Source: Deltaproteobacteria bacterium (lineage in GTDB: Bacteria > Desulfobacterota > Desulfobulbia > Desulfobulbales > Desulfocapsaceae). Taken from it: a stretch of DNA of 5,029 bases. This document shows, one piece after another, positions 1 to 4,909 of the stretch. The stretch spans positions 1-5,029 of the forward strand of contig JAJYAX010000158.1 in assembly GCA_021779275.1 (NCBI GenBank), written 5' to 3'. The notes beneath the pieces are model-generated. The model did no database searches. It saw nothing but the letters and a program-made list of their open reading frames with translations, and had not been told where the DNA came from. Within the stretch, counting starts at the first letter, position 1, and each line of letters opens with the position of its first letter. Both the position numbers and the translations under genes were made by a program.

Positions 1-76
1 AGAGAAACTGCAGGAGTGTCTTTTCGAAGGGGCTGAGATTTTCATACTGCTGCAGTAAATCGTTTTCAATTGTCAT
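1..76 (-). CDS. 5' end of an unrecognised protein gene, cut by the window edge
   Basis: Reading leftwards from an ATG at 76-74, the frame stays open for 25 codons to the edge. The peptide begins MTIENDLLQQYENLSPFEKT and continues LLQFL, an amphipathic helical sequence that looks like the N-terminus of a soluble protein. I do not recognise the family. No convincing Shine-Dalgarno sequence precedes the ATG; the bases upstream form a GTTGA-N8-TCAAC dyad instead. The gene would be divergent from the pseudo-recombinase at 505 and share the intergenic region with it. With so few codons the call rests on composition and an open frame only, so it could be spurious. Confidence 0.4.
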   Translation of the reverse strand, partial: MTIENDLLQQYENLSPFEKTLLQFL

Positions 77-77
77 T

Positions 78-95
78 GTTGAGTGTGTGTTCAAC
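78..95. repeat. GTTGA-N8-TCAAC dyad just upstream of the left-edge start codon
   Basis: GTTGA at 78-82 and TCAAC at 91-95 are perfect 5-bp inverted arms around a GT-rich 8-bp centre. The dyad abuts the minus-strand ATG at 76-74. The outer bases match those of the dyads at 404-474, but the overall length is 18 bp rather than 17. It may be a relaxed member of the same operator class or a chance match. Confidence 0.25.
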
Positions 96-403
96 CGGAA
101 CAGTATCCGGGCCTGACGACTATTTAACGTAAAATTACTGGAAAAATGACGGGAAGCAAACATTCGACTATAGCATGTATGGCGGGGAAAAGGAAAAAAA
201 AGTTGGCGGCGTTCATTTCTTCCTGGGAGTTGCACCGGTGGTGCGGAGGGATTGACGGAGGCGTTGGTCCGGATTGCCGGTTTGGAAAATTGTCGGATTT
301 TTTATGCATCACATTCCGGCGATTTGTCTTAAAAAATGAACGGTAATTTATAAAAATAATGTTATATTAAAAACTTAACCTCATGTAAACAGATATAAAT
401 ACA

Positions 404-474
404 ATTGACATTGTGCCAACGATAGACTATTCATAGTTGACACAATGTCAACCAATAATTGATGTAAGATCAAT
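404..474. promoter_or_regulatory. Cluster of three 17-bp dyads, probable operator array
   Basis: Site 1 (404-420) is ATTGACATTGTGCCAAC, site 2 (436-452) is GTTGACACAATGTCAAC and site 3 (458-474) is ATTGATGTAAGATCAAT. Each has 6-bp arms around a 5-bp centre; sites 2 and 3 are perfect and site 1 has one arm mismatch. The half-site consensus is RTTGRY. Site 1 matches the reverse complement of site 2 at 15 of 17 positions, giving a perfect 11-bp inverted repeat between 405-415 and 441-451. Centres at 412, 444 and 466 are 32 and 22 bp apart, close to three and two helical turns, so a dimeric protein would sit on one face of the DNA. The array ends 30 bp before the pseudo-recombinase start. Operator function and the identity of the binding protein are inferred; autoregulation by the adjacent gene is the simplest idea. 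Confidence 0.7.
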
Positions 475-481
475 GTGGATA

Positions 482-499
482 CTCGTTGTTTACAATGAG
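482..499 (+). promoter_or_regulatory. Dyad or RNA hairpin overlapping the ribosome binding site of the pseudo-recombinase gene
   Basis: CTCGTTGT (482-489) and ACAATGAG (492-499) are inverted arms with a single G/T mismatch around a TT centre. As RNA this can form six base pairs including one G-U, closed by the loop GUUUAC. The 3' arm contains the first three bases of the GAGGG Shine-Dalgarno at 497-501, so folding could limit ribosome access to the ATG at 505. It could instead be another DNA operator; its arms differ from the RTTGAY dyads upstream. Confidence 0.45.
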
Positions 500-504
500 G
501 GAAT

Positions 505-1242
505 ATGACTGCGTTGGGATATATTTATTTGACCATGGACCGGGAGTCCCAGGTGACGGTGGCGGAACAGCAGCGGGCCATCCAGGCCTATGCAAAATCC
601 CTCGGCCTTACGGTGGAAGAATTCTTCGTTGAGCAAGGGGGGGCGCTGAGGACACCATTTCGGGAAAGAAAAGAGGCAGCCAGATTACTTGCGGGAGTGC
701 AGCCGGGTGATACCCTGATAGCTCTAAAATCCGAATGGATATTGGGTTCTGCCAAGGAGGGCGTTCGACTCATCCTATCGTTGAGAAAGGCGTCTGTATC
801 GTTGTTTTGTATGGATTTAAAGGAAAATATTTCTCTTGCAACAGAAAGAAGGCTGGTTGTCTCCGAAGGTGGATCTTCCCTGGTTTTGGCTGTCTTGACG
901 GCCCTTGCCGCCTGCGAAACCAGTAAACATGGGGAATCGATCAAGGCGACCAAAAGACATCAGAAGCGGGAGGGGAAATATCTGGGCGGACCTGTTCCGT
1001 TCGGATGGCAGGTTGAAGGGGAATATCTGATCCAGGATCGGAAGCAGCAGCAGATTATCAAGGAGATCGTTTCCTTGCGATCAGATCGTTGGTCGTATAG
1101 AGATATTGTCCGCAAGCTTCAGGAACGGCACGCTCTGCAGGTATCCCACGAGGGGGTACGCCGGATCCTGATGAGCAACGCCCAAAAAAAAGAGGAAGAG
1201 GGGAAACGGAAATCAAGCGGGAAAAAGAAGAAAAATCCATAG
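505..1242 (+). CDS. Serine-recombinase-like protein lacking catalytic residues (pseudo-recombinase)
   Basis: A 245-residue protein. Residues 5-140 follow the resolvase/invertase fold: GYIYLT near the start, an EQQ stretch at 21-23, GDTLIALK at 68-75, and a long helix ending in TALAACETSKHGESIK. The active site is gone. The canonical Y-x-R-V-S strand reads Y-I-Y-L-T, so the nucleophilic serine is Thr10 and its arginine is Tyr8. The canonical D-R-L-x-R motif reads E77-W-I-L-G81, removing both arginines. Residues 157-222 (GKYLGG, PVPFGW, then a helix-turn-helix ending VRRILMSN) resemble the start of the Recombinase domain of large serine recombinases. The zinc-ribbon and coiled-coil parts are absent, and the protein ends in a lysine-rich tail (about 228-244). 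It should bind DNA but not cleave it. The ATG at 505 is preceded by GAGGG at 497-501. Upstream lie three phased dyads, consistent with autoregulation. It converges on ppiD with a 43-bp gap. Confidence 0.8.
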   Translation: MTALGYIYLTMDRESQVTVAEQQRAIQAYAKSLGLTVEEFFVEQGGALRTPFRERKEAARLLAGVQPGDTLIALKSEWILGSAKEGVRLILSLRKASVSLFCMDLKENISLATERRLVVSEGGSSLVLAVLTALAACETSKHGESIKATKRHQKREGKYLGGPVPFGWQVEGEYLIQDRKQQQIIKEIVSLRSDRWSYRDIVRKLQERHALQVSHEGVRRILMSNAQKKEEEGKRKSSGKKKKNP

Positions 1243-1285
1243 TTGACGCCCAAAGGAACCGCTGCTGGGAGAACCGGCCGGTCCG

Positions 1286-2896
1286 CTAGAGACCCTTGTG
1301 TGTTGTGACAATCGCCTGTTTCCTCTGATTGTTGATCCAGGCGTTAAGGATCTGTTGTTGCTTCAGCTTCAACAGGGCATTTCTGTACTGGTCACGTTCG
1401 GAATCACTCAATTCCATCTTTGGGGTTGTCCGTTCGGCAAATTTATAGACAAAATAGCCCTTATCGGACTCACCGGGTTCAGCGGGATAGGGCGATTTTG
1501 CAGAGAGCTGAAAGATCTGTTCTAAAAGAGAGAGCGGAAATGGCGATTTTTGTTCCGGATTTCCTTTTGACAGTAAGCCGGATGATTGCATGCTTAATCC
1601 GGCATCGCTGATCAGTTTTGCAAAATCTCCTCCGGTTTTTGCCTGCGAGAGGATGTCCTCGGCAGTCTTCTTGGCCATCTCGGCAGACTTAACAGAGACA
1701 TAGTCCTTGGTTACCTGGTCCTTGATGTCCGCTATGGGCGGGATGGTCGGTTCCTTTATCTGCTCCGCAAAGAGAATTGCATAGCCATTCGCTGTTTCTA
1801 TAAGCGAACTCAGCTCCCCCTGTTTCAAGGCGAAGGCGGCGTTGAGGAATGTCTGGTCGCCTTTGATATCCGCCGGTGGAGAATTACGGCTGAAGAAATT
1901 GGTTTCGATGACGGCTGTGTCCGGATGGCCTTTGATATATGCCTCCAGACTTCCGGCCCCGATAATGCCTTCATAGCAGGTATTGGCTACCTGGAAGGCC
2001 ATGGATTTGGCCTGTTCCAGTTGGAGTCTACGGACTATCTCGTCGTGTACTTCCGCCAGGGGTTTGATGGCGGCCGGTTTGCTGTCTTCATTTTTTGGGG
2101 CAGGCATGGTGAAATCAGCACTGTTTCTGTCGTAATAGTTCTTAACAGAGGCCTCGTCGATAGCGATTTTTTTAGCTATATCGCTCAGATTGAACGATAA
2201 ATATTTAAGTTTCAACTGCGGGGCGGTCTCGTAGTTTTTCTTGACTGTCTCGAACCAGGATGAAAGTTCCGTGTCGGTGACATGCACCTTGTTTCTGAAC
2301 AGCTCAGGGGAGATTCTGGCAAATGCAACGGAGACGCTTTCTTTTTCCAGGTCATAGAGATCTTCTATCTCGTGGTCGGTGACAATGGAGGCAAAATTGC
2401 CGATATCTACGATTGCTCTCTGCGCAAGCATATCGACCTGCATTGAGGTCTCAAATTTATGGGCGGTATAGCTGTTTCTGGCGAGGATCGACTTGTATTT
2501 TTCCAGACTGAAGGCCCCATTGTCCTGGAACGCCGGCATCTTCTGGATGGTGTCCTGGATCTCTGCCGGGCTGATGAAAAGTCCCATTTTCATGGCGCCT
2601 TGACGGAGAAGGGCATCCTGGATGAATCGATTAATGACCTGCTGCTTAAGACCGATTTTCTCAGCCAATCCCTGGGGAATGGCTCCATTGAATTGATCTC
2701 TCAGCTGGGCCAGGGCCTGCTCGTAGGCCTTTTGGAATTGTTGAAAGGATATCTCCTCGCCGTTAATGGATATTGCCGACTGGTTGCTGTCCATCATCCG
2801 TGTTCCTACACCCCAGAAGATGAAGACCAGCGCAATGATAACCACAACTGCCTGCATAATAGTGGATTGAGCTTTATTTCGGAGTATCTGAAGCAT
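1286..2896 (-). CDS. ppiD: PpiD/SurA-N-type periplasmic chaperone lacking a parvulin domain
   Basis: A 536-residue protein. The N-terminus (MLQILRNKAQS, then a membrane segment at about 13-31 ending FIFWGVG) is typical of PpiD: a short cytoplasmic tail, one inner-membrane anchor and a large periplasmic part. Residues 40-200 are a SurA-N-like chaperone domain (SINGEEIS, then QQVINRFIQDALL). In canonical PpiD the parvulin domain follows the YY...DF segment. Here YYDRNSADF (254-262) is followed by a Pro/Lys/Ala-rich linker and directly by KPLAEVHDEIVRRLQLEQA (278-296), which normally comes after the parvulin domain. No VRASHIL-like or GYHII-like motif is present. The length is about 87 residues below E. 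coli PpiD (623), roughly one parvulin domain. The expected role is helping secreted proteins fold at the inner membrane as a chaperone, not as an isomerase. I chose the ATG at 2896 because it gives the conserved N-terminus; upstream in-frame starts (ATG 2938, TTG 3001) add an atypical leader. No strong Shine-Dalgarno is visible. Confidence 0.85.
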   Translation of the reverse strand: MLQILRNKAQSTIMQAVVVIIALVFIFWGVGTRMMDSNQSAISINGEEISFQQFQKAYEQALAQLRDQFNGAIPQGLAEKIGLKQQVINRFIQDALLRQGAMKMGLFISPAEIQDTIQKMPAFQDNGAFSLEKYKSILARNSYTAHKFETSMQVDMLAQRAIVDIGNFASIVTDHEIEDLYDLEKESVSVAFARISPELFRNKVHVTDTELSSWFETVKKNYETAPQLKLKYLSFNLSDIAKKIAIDEASVKNYYDRNSADFTMPAPKNEDSKPAAIKPLAEVHDEIVRRLQLEQAKSMAFQVANTCYEGIIGAGSLEAYIKGHPDTAVIETNFFSRNSPPADIKGDQTFLNAAFALKQGELSSLIETANGYAILFAEQIKEPTIPPIADIKDQVTKDYVSVKSAEMAKKTAEDILSQAKTGGDFAKLISDAGLSMQSSGLLSKGNPEQKSPFPLSLLEQIFQLSAKSPYPAEPGESDKGYFVYKFAERTTPKMELSDSERDQYRNALLKLKQQQILNAWINNQRKQAIVTTHKGL

Positions 2897-3097
2897 GACG
2901 TCACAGTGTTGGGGATTTGATAATTCTGCGGCAGGCATAATGTTCCCGGAAGAGAGAGAAAAAGACAGCAGCCCTTGCAGTGTATTCGGTAAAAGTTCCA
3001 ATAGATGTTGGATGTACCCTTTCTCTTTCCTCCATGCAAGAAAAAACCGAGAGAAAAACCATGAAATTTAGCAGGAAATGAATCGATATGGGGCAAT

Positions 3098-3114
3098 ATG
3101 CGCCCCTTGCGCAT
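3098..3114. repeat. Perfect 6-bp inverted repeat ATGCGC-N5-GCGCAT
   Basis: ATGCGC at 3098-3103 and GCGCAT at 3109-3114 flank CCCTT. The dyad has the size of a transcription-factor operator and lies about 200 bp upstream of the ppiD start on the minus strand and about 330 bp upstream of dsrC. An alternative pairing, GGGGC (3090-3094) with GCCCC (3102-3106), overlaps it. No T-run follows on either strand, so it is not a terminator. Function unknown. Confidence 0.35.
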
Positions 3115-3346
3115 TAATTGTTTTGCGTTTGATATTAAAAGGATGCCAATTTCCTGCAACGTAAGGAAAGTGGGCAGGAATGGATCGCCGATCTGCACGT
3201 CATGCTTCAACCTCTGCTAAGCCGCAGGATTTTTAGGCGAATTTGCAGGGAAATCTATGCGCTACAATCCTGGACGCATGAATAGTTCGTGGAATTACAT
3301 CTGGTTATATCGTGCGGTTAAAAGGTGAGAAATGTTCGTCATTCAC

Positions 3347-3375
3347 TTGACAAACCTTTGCTCCTATAGTAATAA
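3347..3375 (+). promoter_or_regulatory. Candidate sigma-70-type promoter for dsrC
   Basis: A consensus -35 hexamer TTGACA lies at 3347-3352. The best -10-like hexamer, TATAGT at 3365-3370, is only 12 bp downstream, which is too short. The run TATAGTAATAAA offers weaker hexamers near the normal 17-bp spacing (TAATAA at 3370-3375 or AATAAA at 3371-3376). Initiation in this area would give an untranslated leader of roughly 65 bases. The perfect -35 and the AT-rich run suit a highly expressed gene, but the exact -10 is uncertain. Confidence 0.45.
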
Positions 3376-3433
3376 AGCGTAGTTAGTTTACGGCTTGACT
3401 TAAGAACGGTGAAAACCATAAAATAATATTTTC

Positions 3434-3440
3434 AAGGAGG
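3434..3440 (+). promoter_or_regulatory. Strong ribosome binding site of dsrC
   Basis: AAGGAGG at 3434-3440 is a near-perfect anti-16S match with a 6-base spacer to the ATG at 3447. An out-of-frame ATG at 3442-3444 lies only 1 base from the Shine-Dalgarno and is unlikely to be used. This is the strongest ribosome binding site in the window, fitting an abundant protein. Confidence 0.85.
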
Positions 3441-3446
3441 TATGAA

Positions 3447-3767
3447 ATGCCGACACTCGAACACAATGGATCCAGCTTTCAGGTAGATGAAGATGGCTTC
3501 CTGCTTAAAGGAATGGAAGAATTCAATCAGGATTGGATTGATTATGTAAAAGGCGTTGAAGGTATCGCTGAATTGACCGATGAGCACAATAAAGTAATCG
3601 ACGCCCTGCAGGAATACTACAAGAAAAACGGTATTGCCCCCATGGTTCGTATTCTTTCCAAGACCACCGGCTTCCCGCTGAAACGAATTTATGAGTTGTT
3701 CCCGTCCGGACCTGGCAAAGGAGCCTGTAAGATGGCTGGTCTTCCTAAACCGACGGGTTGCGTTTAA
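3447..3767 (+). CDS. dsrC: DsrC/TusE-family sulfur carrier protein DsrC
   Basis: A 106-residue cytoplasmic protein of normal family length. The C-terminal arm carries Cys94 and the penultimate Cys105 in a CX10C arrangement (GPGKGACKMAGLPKPTGCV), the hallmark of true DsrC rather than TusE-type paralogues that keep only the last cysteine. In sulfate reducers DsrC is the co-substrate of the dissimilatory sulfite reductase DsrAB: sulfite sulfur is held as a trisulfide between these two cysteines, and the membrane complex DsrMKJOP reduces it. Other conserved parts are DEDGFLL (14-20), the DWIDYVKGVEGI stretch (29-40), NGIAPMVRILSK (61-72) and IYELFPSGPGKG (81-92). The gene stands alone with a strong ribosome binding site, a candidate promoter and a terminator, and is not next to dsrAB here, as is common in this lineage. 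It diverges from ppiD and converges on the ATP-grasp gene. Confidence 0.97.
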   Translation: MPTLEHNGSSFQVDEDGFLLKGMEEFNQDWIDYVKGVEGIAELTDEHNKVIDALQEYYKKNGIAPMVRILSKTTGFPLKRIYELFPSGPGKGACKMAGLPKPTGCV

Positions 3768-3800
3768 TACGGTTTGCTGGAAGCGTTTGACTGACTGTAA

Positions 3801-3834
3801 AAGGGAGGCGCCCCGCCGGGGTGCCTCCCTTTTT
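3801..3834 (+). terminator. Strong intrinsic terminator of dsrC, probably bidirectional
   Basis: The left arm 3801-3814 (AAGGGAGGCGCCCC) pairs over 14 positions with the right arm 3818-3831 (GGGGTGCCTCCCTT), with one G-U wobble and a 3-base loop GCC. A T-run follows at 3831-3834. On the opposite strand the stem is followed by TTTTAC, so it can also stop transcripts of the minus-strand ATP-grasp operon, whose last gene ends 28 bp away at 3859. Confidence 0.93.
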
Positions 3835-3858
3835 GTGTTTTGGGCAAGAGTGACATCC

Positions 3859-4692
3859 TTATTCGAGTATTTTCTGCAGGAGCCCTTTGTGAAGGTCTTC
3901 TATTCTCTTGCCGTATTCCTGCGGGCTGATGACCGCTCCGCGAATTCCGCCGCGAAGATTTATCTCGGTCAGGTAGACCGTGTCGTCATGGGTCAGCATC
4001 AGGTCTATATGGGCATAGGGAAAGGCTCCCCGGAGCATGACCTTTTTGCAGAGGGCCATCTGTTCCTTTGAGAGTTCCCAGCGGATGGCTCTGCCGCCAC
4101 AGTGCAGATTGTTCCGGAAATTATCGGGGTTGAGGCGTTGGTACGCCTCGATATAGTCTCCAAGAATGATAACGCGGATATCGCGACTCTCGGCAATAAA
4201 TGGCTGCAGGACAAAAGGAAAGGGGAGGACACTGTTGGCCGCCAGGGTGAAGATATCCTCCGGGTCTTTGAACAGATGGATGCCTAAGCCCCCATTCTTC
4301 CTGTCATGCTTGAGGATGATAGGTCGCGTTGCCGTTCTTTCATACCGGCAAATCACGCCCAGAAGACCATGAATATCATAGACGGCCTCTGTCCCGGGAA
4401 GCATCATGGGGAGAAAGATCCTTGCCTGAAAGGTCTTTGACCTGCTGGCAAGTTGAGAGGTTGCGGAGGGGATGAGAATAACCCCCCGTTCAACGAGGTC
4501 CAGAAGAAGATGTTCCTCCTGGGGTTTCAGGCGGAGACGGCAGCAGACAATATCGTCCGCCTGAAGTTGGTGCATGCACGATGTCAGGGTCTTGTTATCC
4601 CTGATGATTCGTGGGGAACGGGACAAGTCAGAATACCATTTCAGTGAAACGTTCGAGGAATTCAGGCGGCAATTCCTCCTCACAGCTTCCAC
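3859..4692 (-). CDS. RimK-like ATP-grasp ligase of unknown substrate
   Basis: A protein of up to 277 residues. Numbering from the GTG at 4692, ATP-grasp features appear in order: a strand with Lys128 and a glycine-rich loop (ILKHDRKNGGLGI, 126-138), QPFIAESRDIRVIILGD (163-179), which matches RimK's QEFI...DIR segment, FRNNLHCGG (192-200), AHIDLM with Asp230, and EINLRGG with Glu243 and Asn245. Asp, Glu and Asn are the expected metal ligands, so the enzyme should be active. Such enzymes use ATP to join a carboxylate to an amine or thiol through an acyl-phosphate; the substrate cannot be read from sequence. The N-terminal domain is short compared with RimK. The start is uncertain: GTG 4692 overlaps the upstream zinc-ribbon gene by 65 bases, a CTG at 4665 sits 9 bases after AGGAGG, and a TTG at 4626 follows the upstream stop by one base. 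It is probably translationally coupled to that gene and ends at the dsrC terminator. Confidence 0.82.
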   Translation of the reverse strand: MEAVRRNCRLNSSNVSLKWYSDLSRSPRIIRDNKTLTSCMHQLQADDIVCCRLRLKPQEEHLLLDLVERGVILIPSATSQLASRSKTFQARIFLPMMLPGTEAVYDIHGLLGVICRYERTATRPIILKHDRKNGGLGIHLFKDPEDIFTLAANSVLPFPFVLQPFIAESRDIRVIILGDYIEAYQRLNPDNFRNNLHCGGRAIRWELSKEQMALCKKVMLRGAFPYAHIDLMLTHDDTVYLTEINLRGGIRGAVISPQEYGKRIEDLHKGLLQKILE

Positions 4693-4873
4693 AAAACAAT
4701 TTTATGTCGCCTAGGACCTGGGACTCATTTTCTTCCTGAGTGAAACTTCCGTCCGCATTCTGTCTGAAATACGTCGTAATGATGGCATCTTCCGCTATCT
4801 GAAAAAAGTTACCGTCATTTCCACAGAAAGGACACGTTAATCGGTTGGATATGGTGGGTTCGCGGCTTGACAT
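4628..4873 (-). CDS. Small zinc-ribbon protein of unknown function
   Basis: An 81-residue acidic protein with two CxxC pairs, Cys14-Pro-Phe-Cys17 and Cys61-Gly-Ser-Cys64, separated by 43 residues. These would form one four-cysteine zinc ribbon. The region between is polar and acidic (FRQNADGSFTQEENESQ), and the C-terminus after the second pair is acidic then hydrophobic (ELPPEFLERFTEMVF). There is no signal peptide or membrane segment. I do not recognise a named family. The ATG at 4873 has no clear Shine-Dalgarno. The gene begins 36 bases after the upstream bactofilin-like stop and its end overlaps the ATP-grasp frame, so all three are probably co-transcribed. It may be a partner or adaptor for the ATP-grasp enzyme; this is inference from linkage. 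Confidence 0.75.
   Translation of the reverse strand: MSSREPTISNRLTCPFCGNDGNFFQIAEDAIITTYFRQNADGSFTQEENESQVLGDIKLFCGSCEEELPPEFLERFTEMVF
4675..4680 (-). promoter_or_regulatory. Internal AGGAGG ribosome binding site for the ATP-grasp gene
   Basis: AGGAGG on the minus strand lies inside the 3' end of the zinc-ribbon gene, encoding part of its EEE stretch. It is followed after 9 bases by an in-frame CTG (4665-4663) of the ATP-grasp frame; no ATG is available nearby. It may direct re-initiation of the downstream gene, but it could also be just glutamate codons. Confidence 0.35.
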
Positions 4874-4909
4874 AGAGAGACGTGGAGACCGGTTGAAGGA
4901 GGTGGATGA

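Larger units (their letters stand above)
77..504. other. Intergenic region between the left-edge gene and the pseudo-recombinase gene
   Basis: About 430 bases without a credible gene. The left part (about 100-340) has mixed composition; its short frames on both strands (146-346 plus, 124-312 minus) give low-complexity, unfamily-like peptides and are not called. From about 344 to 373 the sequence becomes strongly AT-rich, as expected near a promoter. From 404 to 499 it holds a cluster of inverted repeats, listed separately. I could not define a well-spaced -35/-10 pair with confidence. TTGACA hexamers occur at 405-410 and 437-442, both inside the dyads, so a bound protein would occlude any promoter that uses them. 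Confidence 0.6.
2897..3446. other. Divergent intergenic region between ppiD and dsrC
   Basis: About 550 bases without a convincing gene. A minus-strand open frame (2806-3210) overlaps the ppiD start but gives an unfamily-like peptide and is rejected. The region must contain the ppiD promoter, which I could not place, and the dsrC promoter, for which a candidate lies at 3347-3375. It also contains a perfect ATGCGC-N5-GCGCAT dyad at 3098-3114 and a pair of 9-bp inverted repeats, GCAGGAAAT (3071-3079) and ATTTCCTGC (3149-3157), about 70 bp apart. From about 3180 to 3330 I see nothing recognisable. The length is generous for two divergent promoters, so a small RNA or regulatory leader is possible but not shown. 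Confidence 0.55.

Noticed and set aside
232..244. Inverted repeat GCACC-GGT-GGTGC
   Set aside because: The arms are only 5 bp, there is no T-run and no nearby gene boundary, so it fits chance occurrence.
146..346. Plus-strand 66-codon open frame in the left intergenic region, and an overlapping minus-strand frame at 124-312
   Set aside because: Both give basic or low-complexity peptides with no recognisable domain and no good ribosome binding site, and they overlap each other on opposite strands.
404..474. CRISPR-like or transposon-end interpretation of the repeat cluster
   Set aside because: The repeats are 17-bp dyads with unequal gaps of 15 and 5 bp and divergent centres, with no spacer regularity, no transposase and no target-site duplication.
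1273..1282. Palindrome ACCGGCCGGT between the convergent pseudo-recombinase and ppiD genes
   Set aside because: It is a 10-bp self-palindrome with no loop and no T-run on either strand, so it is not a credible terminator; it is likely a chance GC-rich palindrome.
2459..2920. Plus-strand 153-codon open frame antisense to ppiD
   Set aside because: It is a shadow of ppiD codons on the opposite strand and resembles no family.
2806..3210. Minus-strand 134-codon open frame upstream of and overlapping the ppiD start
   Set aside because: The peptide is rich in Cys, Leu and Arg without domain features, and its C-terminal part runs out of frame over the well-supported ppiD N-terminus.
3395..3422. Second possible dsrC promoter, TTGACT (3395-3400) with CATAAA (3417-3422)
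   Set aside because: It would start transcription at or just before the Shine-Dalgarno, leaving almost no leader, and the -10 matches only four positions.
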